A DNA stretch of 64,000 nucleotides. It comes from Gilvimarinus algae. Its GTDB lineage: Bacteria > Pseudomonadota > Gammaproteobacteria > Pseudomonadales > Cellvibrionaceae. The number at the start of each line of letters is the position of its first letter. Position 1 is the first letter of the stretch. Shown here in pieces: positions 1 to 8,960 of this stretch. Location of the stretch: NCBI RefSeq assembly GCF_030518215.1, contig NZ_JAULRT010000059.1:124001-188000 (forward strand), written 5' to 3'. The notes under the pieces were generated by a model. The model was not told where the DNA came from and searched no databases. It was given only the letters and a program-made list of their open reading frames with translations. The position numbers were made by a program, and so were the translations under genes.

Positions 1-806
1 TACCATTGCGCTTGGTACTGGGTGGCTTTGCGCTCTTCGCTATCCTGGTGGTGGTACCGATCAAGGCCGTGGGCGCCGAGAGCCACTTTGCCTGCGGCTC
101 CATCCCCTGCGATACCATGGAGCCTGACCTGGAAAACAAGGCCTCGCTGCAGCGCGGTGCCAAGTATTTCGTCAACTACTGCATGGGGTGCCACTCGGCG
201 AAATTCTCCCGCTATGAGCGCGTTGCCGATGATCTGGGTATTCCCCACGATCTGATGATGGACAACATGGTCTTTGGCGATAAGCGTATCGGCGATCTGA
301 TGGACAACGCCATGAGCGCCGATCACGGCAAGCAGTGGTTCGGTGCCGCACCGCCGGATTTGACGCTGGTAGCGCGTGCCCGTTCGCCTGAGTGGCTCTA
401 CACCTACCTGCGTAACTTCTATAAGGATGAGTCGCGCCCCTTGGGTGTGAATAACCGGGTGTTTGCCAATGTGGGTATGCCCCATGTGATGATGGAGCTG
501 CAGGGTCTGTACGAGTGTGGTGCCGGCCCGAAGCTTGACGCTCACGGCCATGCTGAGCGTGATAACCTGGGCAACCCGGTAATGGATGAGCACTGTGGTG
601 CGCTGGTCGAGGGCGAAACCAAGGGCAGCATGAGCGCGGAGGAGTTTGATCGCGCCATGTTTGATCTGGTGAATTTCCTCGAGTATGTCGCCGAGCCCTA
701 TCAGTTGGATCGCAAGCGCATTGGTGTTTTTGTTCTCCTGTTTCTCTGTGTGCTGTTCGTCTTTACCTACCTGTTGAACCGTGAGTACTGGAAAGGTATT
801 CACTGA
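1..806 (+). CDS. petC: Cytochrome c1 of the bc1 complex (5' end outside the window)
   Basis: Haem-carrying subunit of ubiquinol-cytochrome c reductase; it passes electrons from the Rieske protein to soluble cytochrome c on the periplasmic face. The visible part opens with a hydrophobic signal-like stretch, followed at about bases 180-194 by a CMGCH haem c motif in the context NYCMGCHSAKF, typical of proteobacterial cytochrome c1. The PEWLYTYLR and GMPHV segments are family-typical. A single C-terminal membrane anchor (VFVLLFLCVLFVFTYLL) precedes the stop. The reading frame is open to the window edge; the first possible start inside is a TTG at 6, but the true start is probably upstream, behind petB. 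It is followed by a stem-loop and then sspA, the usual gammaproteobacterial order. Confidence 0.95.
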   Translation, partial: PLRLVLGGFALFAILVVVPIKAVGAESHFACGSIPCDTMEPDLENKASLQRGAKYFVNYCMGCHSAKFSRYERVADDLGIPHDLMMDNMVFGDKRIGDLMDNAMSADHGKQWFGAAPPDLTLVARARSPEWLYTYLRNFYKDESRPLGVNNRVFANVGMPHVMMELQGLYECGAGPKLDAHGHAERDNLGNPVMDEHCGALVEGETKGSMSAEEFDRAMFDLVNFLEYVAEPYQLDRKRIGVFVLLFLCVLFVFTYLLNREYWKGIH

Positions 807-811
807 CAATC

Positions 812-836
812 GAGCGGGCAGTAACGCTGCCCGCTC
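812..836 (+). terminator. Stem-loop behind petC
   Basis: Perfect 10-bp inverted repeat (arms 812-821 and 827-836, loop TAACG) lying 6 bases after the petC stop. The following TCTGTAATTGTATT is only moderately T-rich, so it may be a weak intrinsic terminator or an mRNA 3'-end stabiliser before sspA. Confidence 0.65.
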
Positions 837-867
837 TCTGTAATTGTATTGATATTGAGGTGACCCA

Positions 868-1506
868 ATGGGTGTTGTGACCAAGCGCTCATCCATGACG
901 TTTTTTTCTGATTCAGGCGATCACTACAGTCATCGGGTGCGTATCGTTCTGGCCGAAAAAGGTGTTTCGGTGGATATGGTTGAGGGCAGTGCCGGCAACA
1001 AGCCCAGTGAATTGGCAGACCTGAACCCCTACAATTCATTGCCCACACTCGTGGATCGCGATTTGTCCCTGTATGAGTCCAAGGTCATCATGGAATATCT
1101 GGATGAGCGCTTTCCTCATCCTCCACTACTGCCCGTTTATCCTGTGGCCCGCGCGCAAAGCCGGCTTTGGATGTACCGGCTGGAGCGCGATTGGGCACCT
1201 CTGGTGGATATCATTGTCGCCAGCGACGACGCCAAACAGGTGGAGCGGGCACGCAAAGAGCTGAGCGACAGCCTGCTGACCATCGCGCCGATTTTTACTG
1301 AAATGCCGTTCTTTATGAGCGAGGAATTCACGATTGTGGACTGCTGTCTCGGGCCCATTCTCTGGCGTCTTGAGGCTCTGGGCATTACCCTGCCCAATAC
1401 CCGTCAAAGCCAGCCGCTCAAGCAGTACATGGAGCGGCTCTTTTCGCGTGACTCGTTTCAGCAAAGCCTGACCGAGCCCGAGCGAGAGATGCGTCCGCAA
1501 GCCTGA
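868..1506 (+). CDS. sspA: Stringent starvation protein A, GST fold
   Basis: RNA polymerase-associated transcription regulator of the stringent and acid-stress response. Protein of 212 residues with glutathione S-transferase architecture: an N-terminal thioredoxin-like domain (about residues 9-87, with SHRVRIVLAEKG and LPTLVDRDLSLYES) and an all-alpha C-terminal domain. This class does not have GST activity. The start is ATG 868, preceded by TTGAGGTGACCC. A second ATG at 895 exists, but the upstream one keeps the usual short N-terminal extension. It sits between petC and sspB, the conserved order. Confidence 0.95.
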   Translation: MGVVTKRSSMTFFSDSGDHYSHRVRIVLAEKGVSVDMVEGSAGNKPSELADLNPYNSLPTLVDRDLSLYESKVIMEYLDERFPHPPLLPVYPVARAQSRLWMYRLERDWAPLVDIIVASDDAKQVERARKELSDSLLTIAPIFTEMPFFMSEEFTIVDCCLGPILWRLEALGITLPNTRQSQPLKQYMERLFSRDSFQQSLTEPEREMRPQA

Positions 1507-1568
1507 GGGCTTGCCAATCCACAGGCCGGAGTGTGATGCCGGCCGCTGCCGATATCAGGAGCGCCACA

Positions 1569-1964
1569 ATGTCGATGAGTTCGAGCCGCCCCTATATGAT
1601 TCGCGCTCTGTACGAGTGGATCGTAGACAACCAATGTACTCCCTATATTCTCGTTAATGCGCACGCCAGAGGCGTAGAGGTGCCGCAGGAGCACATCAAC
1701 AAAGAAGGCCAGATCATTCTCAATGTCTCCCCGACCTCGGTGGTGGGGCTGGAGATCGGTTTGGAAAGCATTGTGTTTAGCGCTCGCTTTGGCGGTATTC
1801 CTAGAGATTTATTTATCCCCACCTACGCGGTGCTGGGCATCTATGCCCGCGAAAACGGCCAGGGCATGGTGTTTGAAGCCGAGCCTGAGCCGCCAACGCC
1901 ACCAGAGCCCCCCAAGCCGGAGGGCAGTGATGACAAACGCCCCAGCCTGCGGGTGGTTAAGTAA
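1569..1964 (+). CDS. sspB: ClpXP adaptor SspB
   Basis: Specificity-enhancing factor that tethers ssrA-tagged proteins to the ClpX unfoldase. The protein is 131 residues: a substrate-binding domain (SSRPYMIRALYEWIVDNQ at the N-terminus, FSARFGGIPRDLFIPTYAVLGIYARENGQGM in the centre) and a Pro/Glu-rich flexible tail ending in the ClpX-binding motif RPSLRVVK. The frame is open from 1533, but the AGGAGC ribosome-binding site at 1557-1562 fits ATG 1569, and the conserved sequence starts there. Probably co-transcribed with sspA. Confidence 0.95.
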   Translation: MSMSSSRPYMIRALYEWIVDNQCTPYILVNAHARGVEVPQEHINKEGQIILNVSPTSVVGLEIGLESIVFSARFGGIPRDLFIPTYAVLGIYARENGQGMVFEAEPEPPTPPEPPKPEGSDDKRPSLRVVK

Positions 1965-1981
1965 CGGGGTGTTACCCCGTT
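1963..1981 (+). terminator. Stem-loop at the sspB stop
   Basis: Perfect 8-bp inverted repeat AACGGGGT / ACCCCGTT around a GTT loop, overlapping the stop codon. There is no T-run after it; a plausible end of the sspAB transcript. Confidence 0.5.
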
Positions 1982-2121
1982 GCTACCTCATATTTCCTAG
2001 TATATTTACCGAATGCTTTTATATAGCAATTACTTATTTGTGACGCTCTTAGTGCGCTTGTTATTGTTAAGACTGCAGATCCGTGCATTCCATAATAAAA
2101 ACACAGCAGTAGGAGAAGTAT

Positions 2122-2739
2122 ATGGCGATGTTCCAGCACACACTGGGTATTTTCACTAACCCTGATCGCGAATGGCAGCGCATTCGCAACGAAGAGCAAA
2201 GCTTCTTCAAGGTCTATTGGACCCACGTCCCTTTATTGGCCCTCATCCCGGTTATATGCGCCTATTTTGGGGTCACACAACAGGGCTGGAGTATCGGTAG
2301 TGGCGGCGTGGTCAAGCTTACCGCCGACAGCGCGCTCATTCTTTGCGCCTTTGCTTATCTGGCCCAATTGGCGGCCATCTATATCCTTGGTGAATACATC
2401 AACTGGATGAGCCAGAGCTTTGGTGTTGCCGACGAGGCGAAAAAGCGCCACTACGAGGGTACGGCACTGGCGGTTTATTCGGCAGCGCCCATGATGCTGG
2501 CCGGTGTTGTACTGCTGTGGCCTGAGTTGTGGCTGGTGGCCGGTGTGTTTATCGTCGCGGCTTGTTACTCGGTGTACCTGATCTATGAAGGTATTCCGAT
2601 CTTGATGAATATCCCTAAAGAGCGCGGGTTTATTTACGCCAGTTCTGTGATTACTGTGGGATTGGTATTGGCCGTGGTGGTCATGGTTGCGACGGTGATT
2701 GTCTGGAGCTCAGGGATGGGTCCCATCTACGTCAGCTGA
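2122..2739 (+). CDS. Yip1-family integral membrane protein
   Basis: Protein of 205 residues with a soluble start (FTNPDREWQRIRNEEQSF) and about five hydrophobic segments (near residues 34-50, 70-92, 115-140, 140-160 and 172-195). The N-terminal signature F.NPDREWQRIRNE and the central membrane block match the YIP1 domain family common in Gammaproteobacteria; molecular function is unknown. AGGAG at 2111-2115 sets the ATG start. It is a single gene: an AT-rich spacer separates it from sspB, and an intrinsic terminator follows. Confidence 0.85.
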   Translation: MAMFQHTLGIFTNPDREWQRIRNEEQSFFKVYWTHVPLLALIPVICAYFGVTQQGWSIGSGGVVKLTADSALILCAFAYLAQLAAIYILGEYINWMSQSFGVADEAKKRHYEGTALAVYSAAPMMLAGVVLLWPELWLVAGVFIVAACYSVYLIYEGIPILMNIPKERGFIYASSVITVGLVLAVVVMVATVIVWSSGMGPIYVS

Positions 2740-2761
2740 GGCTTTTAGCTTCCGGTATCAA

Positions 2762-2786
2762 GGGCGGCCATGGGCCGCCCTTTTTT
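2762..2786 (+). terminator. Rho-independent terminator behind the Yip1 gene
   Basis: Arms GGGCGGCC (2762-2769) and GGCCGCCC (2773-2780) with loop ATG, followed directly by six T. Classic intrinsic terminator, isolating the following pst operon. Confidence 0.9.
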
Positions 2787-2840
2787 GTCTGGGCCCGCTG
2801 CCCAAGGGCCCCAAGCGGATTATGTCTTTTTTGTGACAGT

Positions 2841-2884
2841 TTGTTTACAGGCTGTCACATAATTGTCATATAGGACCGATAGAG
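2841..2884 (+). promoter_or_regulatory. Pho box and promoter of the pst operon
   Basis: Three 11-base steps in phase: TTGTTTACAGG (2841), CTGTCACATAA (2852), TTGTCATATAG (2863). The last two reproduce the PhoB consensus CTGTCATA-N4-CTGTCAT almost exactly. A further TTGTGACAGT at 2831 is roughly in phase, so two PhoB dimers may bind. A -10-like TAGAGT lies about ten bases downstream (2879-2884), the normal layout when PhoB replaces the -35 element. It lies 57 bases before the pstS start. Confidence 0.88.
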
Positions 2885-2929
2885 TGCGCCCGAGATTCAC
2901 CAATATTGGAATCAATCGAGGAGCGCTCC

Positions 2930-3898
2930 ATGAAAGCCAACAAGATTCTTCGCGGTTTGACGCTGGCAAGCTCACTGCTGTGTGCGGCGGTGTTTGCCGA
3001 AGTCGACCCCAAGTTGCCGGGCTACGAAGCCACTTCCGGTGTATCGGGTAATGTAAATAGCATCGGTTCAGACACACTGAACAACCTGATGACCCTCTGG
3101 GCCGAAGAGTTCGCCAAATACTACCCCAACGTGAACATCCAGATTCAGGGCGCTGGCTCTTCTACCGCGCCGCCGGCGCTGACCGAGGGCACCGCCAACT
3201 TTGGCCCCATGAGCCGCGAGATGAAAGCCTCGGAAATTCAGTCGTTTGAGGCTCACTTTGGCTACAAGCCCACCGCCGTGCCGGTGGCTATTGACGTGGT
3301 GGCGGTCTATGTCAACAAAGACAACCCGATTGAGGGCCTGACCATGGCTCAGGTGGACGCCATTTTCTCCGCCACTCGTCTGTGCGGCTTTGGTGAGGAC
3401 ATTACCCGTTGGGGGCAGGTGGGGCTAACGGGCGCCTGGGCGAACCGCGATTTCACGATCTACAGCCGTAATGCGGTATCCGGCACTTATGGCTTTTTCA
3501 AGGATGTTGCCCTGTGTGGGGGCGACTACAAAGCCAGTATTAACGAGCAGCCCGGTTCTGCCTCGGTGGTGCAAGGTGTCAGTGAATCCATCAACGGCAT
3601 TGGCTATTCCGGTATTGGCTACGTGACCTCCAGCGTGCGAGCGCTGCCTCTGGCCGCAGAAGCCGGTATGCCCTATGCGCCTGCCGATGCCGAGCACGCG
3701 GCCGATGGCAGCTACCCGATGGCGCGCTTTCTCTATGTCTACATCAACAAGCACCCCAACCGCCCGCTGGACCCGCTGCAGGCTGAATTTTTGAAAATGG
3801 TGATCTCAAAGCAGGGGCAGGAAGTGGTTGTCCGTGACGGTTATATACCGCTGCCCGCCAAGGTGGCCGAGCGCGTCACCAAAGAACTGGGTTTGTAA
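2930..3898 (+). CDS. pstS: Periplasmic phosphate-binding protein
   Basis: High-affinity phosphate receptor of the Pst ABC importer. Protein of 322 residues with an N-terminal signal peptide ([23 protein letters not shown], cut before EVDPKLPG). Phosphate-contacting segments are visible: GSDTLNNL near residue 37, [11 protein letters not shown] near 70, and [11 protein letters not shown] near 180. The start is ATG 2930 with GAGGAG at 2918-2923; the frame extends to a TTG at 2906 but without a ribosome site. First gene of the operon behind the Pho box, so expected to be induced by phosphate starvation through PhoB. Confidence 0.95.
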   Translation: MKANKILRGLTLASSLLCAAVFAEVDPKLPGYEATSGVSGNVNSIGSDTLNNLMTLWAEEFAKYYPNVNIQIQGAGSSTAPPALTEGTANFGPMSREMKASEIQSFEAHFGYKPTAVPVAIDVVAVYVNKDNPIEGLTMAQVDAIFSATRLCGFGEDITRWGQVGLTGAWANRDFTIYSRNAVSGTYGFFKDVALCGGDYKASINEQPGSASVVQGVSESINGIGYSGIGYVTSSVRALPLAAEAGMPYAPADAEHAADGSYPMARFLYVYINKHPNRPLDPLQAEFLKMVISKQGQEVVVRDGYIPLPAKVAERVTKELGL

Positions 3899-3911
3899 TC
3901 AACGCTGACAA

Positions 3912-3935
3912 GGGCCAGGGCTCCAGCCTTGGCCC
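3912..3935 (+). other. Intercistronic stem-loop between pstS and pstC
   Basis: 11-bp arms GGGCCAGGGCT (3912-3922) and AGCCTTGGCCC (3925-3935) with one G-U pair. A second, weaker pair, CCTGCC (3960-3965) / GGCAGG (3986-3991), follows. No T-run. Position and strength suggest partial termination or mRNA protection that gives more PstS than permease. Confidence 0.6.
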
Positions 3936-4028
3936 CCGGTAGTACTGGCCTTAACAATGCCTGCCCGGCTGTAGGGTGGGTATCAGGCAGGGGCCTTTGA
4001 ATACTTTTCCACACCAGGAATGACGACT

Positions 4029-6308
4029 ATGAGTGAAGCACCTCCCGCCACCGCCGAGAGTTTGATGCCGGATGCTCAGGAGCGGGCCAGATTGCGCCGT
4101 GTGCGCCGCCTGAAAGATCGCTTTTCCCGCTGGGGCGTGGCCTCTGCCGGTTTGGCAGTGGTGGGTGCTCTGGGGTTGATTTTCTTCTACCTGTTCTCTG
4201 AAGTGGCGCCTTTGCTCAAAGACGCCGATGTGGAGCCAACGCAAAATTACTCTATCGCGCGAACTGGCGTTACAGCACCCACCAGGCATTTGGTGCTCGA
4301 GCGTTACGAGCAGCTTGGTGCCAGCGTCACTGAGGCAGGTGAGGTGCAGTTTTTCGCCGCCGATTCTGGTGAGCCCCTCACTGACTTTACCGTGCAGGGC
4401 CCGGATGGTGCCGGTTTTAGCGCGCTGGGCGTGAGTACCCCGATTGAGGCGCTGGTGGCGTTTGGCTATGATGCCGGGCAGGTGGTCCTGACACAGCTCA
4501 GTTATCAATTGAGCTACCCCAACGACACGCGCAAGATCACTCCCGAACTGCTCTATCCTCTGGGCCGTGAGCCAATCGCTCTGGATGAGCGCGGCCAGCC
4601 GCTGACGGTCCTTGCCGTGCAGGCCACCGCCAGGGGCCACGTGCTGGCCGCGGCAACGCAGGACAAGCGTCTGTTGCTTGGCAGCTACACCTCGCGCGAA
4701 AACCTGATGACCGGTGAAGTGACCTCCACCGGCCGGGTTTTTGAGTTGCCGCCTCTGCCCAATGGCGCTGAGGCGCGGTTTATCCAGATTGATCGGACAG
4801 CGAGTCATTTGGTGGTCGCGGACGATCAGGCCCGCCTGCATTTGTACGCCGTGTCCACACCGGCCGAGGCGCGGCTGACTGAGTCTGTACCGACCGAGCG
4901 TGGTCAGGTGACCGCCATGACCTACTTGGTAGGCACCGGTTCTCTGGCCATAGGAACTGACAGCGGCAGTGTCAGTCAGTGGTTACTGGTGAGGGATGAA
5001 AAAAACGTCTATCACGTGCAGCCGGTACGTGACTTTGACGCCCTGGCCGGTAGTGTCACTACCATTACCCCCGAGTACGCACGCCGTGGCTTTCTGGTGG
5101 GCGATGATCAGGGTAACCTCGGGATTTATCACGGTACGGCCGCGCGTACTTTGCTGACTCAGCAAGTGGACAACGCGGCGTTGAGTCATCTGGCGATATC
5201 CCCCATCAACGGCAAGATGCTCATGTTGAACTCGCGCGACGAGGTCCAGGTTGCCGATGTCTGGAATGAGCATCCGGAAATTTCCTTCAGTTCACTGTGG
5301 CAAAAAGTCTGGTACGAAGGGCGTGCCGAGCCGGAGTACGTCTGGCAAGCCTCCTCGGGTGGCGACGAATTTGAATCGAAAATGAGCCTGGTGCCCCTGT
5401 CGCTTGGAACCCTGAAGGCGGCCTTGTTTGCCATGCTGTTTGCCATTCCGCTCGGCATCATGGGCGCGCTCTATACCGCCTATTTTATGACGCCGAAAAT
5501 GCGTGGCTTGGTTAAGCCGACCATCGAGATTATGGAAGCCTTGCCGACGGTGATTCTCGGCTTTCTTGCCGGCTTATGGTTGGCCCCGTTTTTGGAAAAT
5601 CATCTGCCTGCCATTTTTAGTATTTTGATTTTCATGCCTTTGATGATGGTGGCCGCGGGTTTTGCCTGGTCGCGCTTGCCGCAGGTGGTACGCTCGCACA
5701 TCCCCGAGGGTTGGGAGGCGGCGATTTTGATCCCGCCAATCCTGTTGACCGGGTGGGTGTGTATTGCCCTGAGCCCTCAGGTCGAAGTCTGGTTTTTTGA
5801 CGGCAGCATGCGTCAGTGGTTTACCGATAATGGTATCAACTACGACCAGCGCAACGCCTTGGTAGTCGGTATTGCCATGGGCTTTGCCGTCATCCCCACG
5901 ATTTTCTCCATCGCCGAGGATGCTGTATTCAATGTGCCGCGCCACCTGACTCAGGGCTCTCTGGCTCTGGGTGCGACGCGCTGGCAGACAGTGATGGGAG
6001 TGGTTCTGCCAACCGCTAGCCCGGGGATTTTCTCTGCGGTCATGATGGGTTTTGGCCGCGCGGTGGGTGAGACCATGATCGTGTTGATGGCCACGGGTAA
6101 CAGTCCGGTGGTGAACTTCAACATCTTTGAAGGTATGCGTACGCTCTCGGCGAATATCGCCGTGGAATTGCCGGAAACGGCGGTCGACAGCACTCACTTC
6201 AGGGTTCTTTTCCTGGCCGCACTGGTGCTCTTGGCGCTGACCTTTATCGTCAACACCTGCGCCGAAATCATTCGTCAGCGCCTGCGCAAGCGCTACAGCA
6301 ACCTGTAA
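4029..6308 (+). CDS. pstC: Phosphate ABC transporter permease PstC, long form with propeller-like periplasmic domain
   Basis: Inner-membrane permease of the Pst system. At 759 residues it is more than twice the E. coli PstC. After a cytoplasmic start and membrane helix 1 (about residues 33-59, GLAVVGALGLIFFYLF) comes a domain of about 380 residues with repeated hydrophobic-DD/DS-G motifs (LAAATQDKRLLL, LVVADDQARLHLY, LAIGTDSGSVSQW, FLVGDDQGNLGIY), reminiscent of beta-propeller blades. The canonical permease core begins near residue 457 and holds the ABC-facing EAA-type loop (LALGATRWQTVMGVVLPTASPGI). AGGA at 4016-4019 fits ATG 4029 better than ATG 4020. Long PstC forms are known in Pseudomonas and relatives. 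Confidence 0.92.
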   Translation: MSEAPPATAESLMPDAQERARLRRVRRLKDRFSRWGVASAGLAVVGALGLIFFYLFSEVAPLLKDADVEPTQNYSIARTGVTAPTRHLVLERYEQLGASVTEAGEVQFFAADSGEPLTDFTVQGPDGAGFSALGVSTPIEALVAFGYDAGQVVLTQLSYQLSYPNDTRKITPELLYPLGREPIALDERGQPLTVLAVQATARGHVLAAATQDKRLLLGSYTSRENLMTGEVTSTGRVFELPPLPNGAEARFIQIDRTASHLVVADDQARLHLYAVSTPAEARLTESVPTERGQVTAMTYLVGTGSLAIGTDSGSVSQWLLVRDEKNVYHVQPVRDFDALAGSVTTITPEYARRGFLVGDDQGNLGIYHGTAARTLLTQQVDNAALSHLAISPINGKMLMLNSRDEVQVADVWNEHPEISFSSLWQKVWYEGRAEPEYVWQASSGGDEFESKMSLVPLSLGTLKAALFAMLFAIPLGIMGALYTAYFMTPKMRGLVKPTIEIMEALPTVILGFLAGLWLAPFLENHLPAIFSILIFMPLMMVAAGFAWSRLPQVVRSHIPEGWEAAILIPPILLTGWVCIALSPQVEVWFFDGSMRQWFTDNGINYDQRNALVVGIAMGFAVIPTIFSIAEDAVFNVPRHLTQGSLALGATRWQTVMGVVLPTASPGIFSAVMMGFGRAVGETMIVLMATGNSPVVNFNIFEGMRTLSANIAVELPETAVDSTHFRVLFLAALVLLALTFIVNTCAEIIRQRLRKRYSNL

Positions 6309-6329
6309 TTGATGAGAGGCGACACGACA

Positions 6330-7997
6330 ATGAAAGACTGGTTTAAAAGTGGCGCACCCTGGATCTGGCTCAATGGTGGGGCGGTGGCGCTGTGTATTGT
6401 AATGGTGGTGGGGCTTTTGGGTTTGATTGCCATTCGCGGTTTTGGTCATTTCTGGCCTGCCGATGTGCTGCAAACCACCATTATTGATAAAAATGGCAAT
6501 GAGCACCGCATTCTCGGGGAAGAGGTGCGCTCCGAAGTCATTCCCTCCGCTGTTGCCCGCGATGGCGGCTACCAAGTCCCCGACGATGTAGAGCTGGTCA
6601 CCCGCTACCTGATTAAGCAGGGCAATCGCGATGTCAGCGCCCGGGACTTTAACTGGTACTTGGAAACCGGTATGGGGGAATGGGAATACCCGGCCGATGC
6701 CATGGTGATCGAACGGCGCGAGTGGGGCAATTTCTACGGATTCCCCCTCGAGCTCAAGGAAAATGGCGAAACCCTGGTGACCACCAGCTCACCTGAGTTT
6801 TGGCAGGAGTTGTCTGAGCGGGTCGAGCGCAGCGTGGAGCTGCACCATGAAATCAATCACATTGAAAAAGTCGATATCGGCCGGATTAACCACAGCCTGG
6901 AGCGGATACGCCTGGAGCGACGCCGGCTGCAGTTGCAGGGCGCGGACTCGGCCACTATGGCTGAGGCCGAGGCGCAGTTTGCCGAGCGCCGCGCTGAGCT
7001 GGACGCGCAGTATCAGCAGGTAAAAGCTGAGCGCGATGCACTCTACGAGCAACTGGAACGCGATGCGTTGGTCGCACGGGTAGCCTCGGGCACACAGGTC
7101 ACCATTGCGCTGCACAACATTGTGCGCGTCACAAGGCCAAACGACATGGGCGTGTTTGCCAAGCTGGGACAGTATCTGGAGCGCTTCTGGGAGTTTCTCA
7201 CCGATGAGCCGCGCGAGGCCAATACCGAAGGCGGTATTTTCCCGGCGATCTTCGGCACGGTCACCATGGTGATGGTGATGTCGATCATAGTGACCCCTTT
7301 CGGTGTGCTGGCGGCCATTTACTTGCGCGAATACGCCAAACAGGGTCCGGTGCTGCGCCTGATTCGTATCTCTGTCTATAACCTCGCGGGTGTACCGTCG
7401 ATCGTTTACGGGGTTTTCGGGCTGGGCTTCTTTGTCTATTTTCTCGGCGGCAGTATCGATGAGCTGTTTTACCCTGAGTCGCTGCCCGCGCCGACCTTTG
7501 GTACCCCGGGGCTGTTCTGGGCCTCGCTGACCTTGGCGCTGCTGACCCTGCCGGTGGTGATCGTCTCCACCGAAGAGGGCCTGTCCCGAATCCCGACTAC
7601 CATTCGTCAGGGTTCACTGGCGTTGGGGGCAACCAAGGCCGAGACGCTCTGGAAAGTGGTCGTGCCCCTGGCGACGCCGGCCATGATGACAGGCTTGATT
7701 CTCGCCATTGCCCGCGCCGCGGGTGAGGTGGCGCCCCTGATGCTGGTGGGGGTGGTCAAGCTGGCGCCGTCTTTGCCCATCGATGGCAATTACCCCTATC
7801 TGCACCTGGACCAGAAGATCATGCACTTGGGCTTTCACATCTACGACGTTGGGTTTCAAAGTCCAAACGTCGAGGCGGCCCGGCCGCTGGTGTATGCCAC
7901 GGCGCTGACCCTGGTGCTGCTGATTATTGTGTTGAACCTGACCGCGATCCGGATCCGCAACAGTTTGCGTGAAAAGTATCGTAGCGCATCCGATTGA
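6330..7997 (+). CDS. pstA: Phosphate ABC transporter permease PstA, long form
   Basis: Second permease subunit of the phosphate importer, 555 residues against about 300 in E. coli. Helix 1 (about residues 12-37) is followed by an extracytoplasmic insert of about 260 residues whose second half (about 165-245, rich in E, R, Q and L) looks like a coiled coil. The permease core starts near residue 300 and contains the EAA loop (LALGATKAETLWKVVVPLATPAM). GAGAGG at 6314-6319 supports ATG 6330; upstream TTG 6309 and ATG 6312 are in frame but lie on or before the ribosome site. The paired inserts in PstC and PstA suggest they form one periplasmic structure (inference). Confidence 0.92.
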   Translation: MKDWFKSGAPWIWLNGGAVALCIVMVVGLLGLIAIRGFGHFWPADVLQTTIIDKNGNEHRILGEEVRSEVIPSAVARDGGYQVPDDVELVTRYLIKQGNRDVSARDFNWYLETGMGEWEYPADAMVIERREWGNFYGFPLELKENGETLVTTSSPEFWQELSERVERSVELHHEINHIEKVDIGRINHSLERIRLERRRLQLQGADSATMAEAEAQFAERRAELDAQYQQVKAERDALYEQLERDALVARVASGTQVTIALHNIVRVTRPNDMGVFAKLGQYLERFWEFLTDEPREANTEGGIFPAIFGTVTMVMVMSIIVTPFGVLAAIYLREYAKQGPVLRLIRISVYNLAGVPSIVYGVFGLGFFVYFLGGSIDELFYPESLPAPTFGTPGLFWASLTLALLTLPVVIVSTEEGLSRIPTTIRQGSLALGATKAETLWKVVVPLATPAMMTGLILAIARAAGEVAPLMLVGVVKLAPSLPIDGNYPYLHLDQKIMHLGFHIYDVGFQSPNVEAARPLVYATALTLVLLIIVLNLTAIRIRNSLREKYRSASD

Positions 7998-8013
7998 TAA
8001 CGGGAGTTGAATC

Positions 8014-8907
8014 ATGTTAGAACCGACCGACGTCGTGGAGCGCAGTGACGCCACCGCCAAGGCAAAGGACACTGCCAGGACCCCAAGCATCGAGGCGACT
8101 CAGGGCGACAACCGCCCCTTTGACCAGGCAGAACCTATGGCTATGGAAAACGAATCTATTAAACTGGAGGTGTCGGGCCTCGAGCTTTTCTACGGTGCCG
8201 AGCGCGCTTTGAAAAACATCAGCCTGCAAATCCCCGAAAAGAAAGTAACGGCTTTTATCGGCCCATCCGGTTGCGGTAAGTCCACGCTTTTGCGCTGCTT
8301 TAACCGTATGAACGATCTGGTCGACAGCTGCCGAATCGAGGGCAAGATACTGCTCGACGGCGACGATATCTACGCCCCCGGCGTGGACGTGGCCGAGCTG
8401 CGCCGCCAGGTGGGAATGGTGTTTCAAAAACCCAATCCCTTTCCCAAGTCCATTTACGAAAACGTCGCCTACGGCCTCAGGCTGCAGGGGGTGAAATCCA
8501 AGCGTATACTGGATACGGTTGTAGAGAACTCGCTGCGCGGGGCGGCCCTGTGGGATGAGGTGAAAGATCGTTTGCACGACAATGCATTTGGCCTGTCCGG
8601 TGGTCAGCAGCAGCGCCTTGTGATTGCGCGGGCTATCGCCATTGAGCCCGAGGTGATCCTGCTTGACGAGCCGGCCTCGGCGCTCGATCCCATCTCGACC
8701 TTAAAGATCGAAGAGCTGATCTACGAGCTCAAGGACAAATACACCATTGTCATCGTTACCCACAATATGCAGCAAGCTGCACGCGTGTCCGATTACACGG
8801 CGTTTATGTACATGGGGGATCTGATTGAGTTTGGCGATACCGACACACTCTTTACCAACCCCACCGAGAAACAGACAGAAGATTATATTACCGGTCGCTA
8901 CGGTTAA
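8014..8907 (+). CDS. pstB: Phosphate ABC transporter ATPase
   Basis: Cytoplasmic ATPase driving phosphate uptake. All ABC motifs are visible: Walker [11 protein letters not shown]-loop [11 protein letters not shown], signature LSGGQQQR, Walker [10 protein letters not shown] and switch His in VTHNM. PstB-typical [12 protein letters not shown] and the C-terminal [18 protein letters not shown] are present. An extra 45-50 residues of low-complexity N-terminus precede the ABC domain; ATG 8014 has GGGAG at 8002-8006, while a later ATG pair near 8140 would give a canonical-length protein. Seventeen bases behind pstA. Confidence 0.95.
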   Translation: MLEPTDVVERSDATAKAKDTARTPSIEATQGDNRPFDQAEPMAMENESIKLEVSGLELFYGAERALKNISLQIPEKKVTAFIGPSGCGKSTLLRCFNRMNDLVDSCRIEGKILLDGDDIYAPGVDVAELRRQVGMVFQKPNPFPKSIYENVAYGLRLQGVKSKRILDTVVENSLRGAALWDEVKDRLHDNAFGLSGGQQQRLVIARAIAIEPEVILLDEPASALDPISTLKIEELIYELKDKYTIVIVTHNMQQAARVSDYTAFMYMGDLIEFGDTDTLFTNPTEKQTEDYITGRYG

Positions 8908-8960
8908 TCGGTGCGCATCGCCCGCCCGCTGCCTTAGCGCCTGTTATTGGAGTCCGCCTT

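Noticed and set aside
5574-6575. 333-codon minus-strand frame opposite pstC-pstA
   Set aside because: His/Gln/Arg-rich composition typical of antisense shadow; overlaps well-supported transporter genes.
8820-8960. phoBR or another regulator expected near pst-phoU
   Set aside because: Only a short spacer lies before phoU and unrelated redox and channel genes follow it; no regulator is encoded here.
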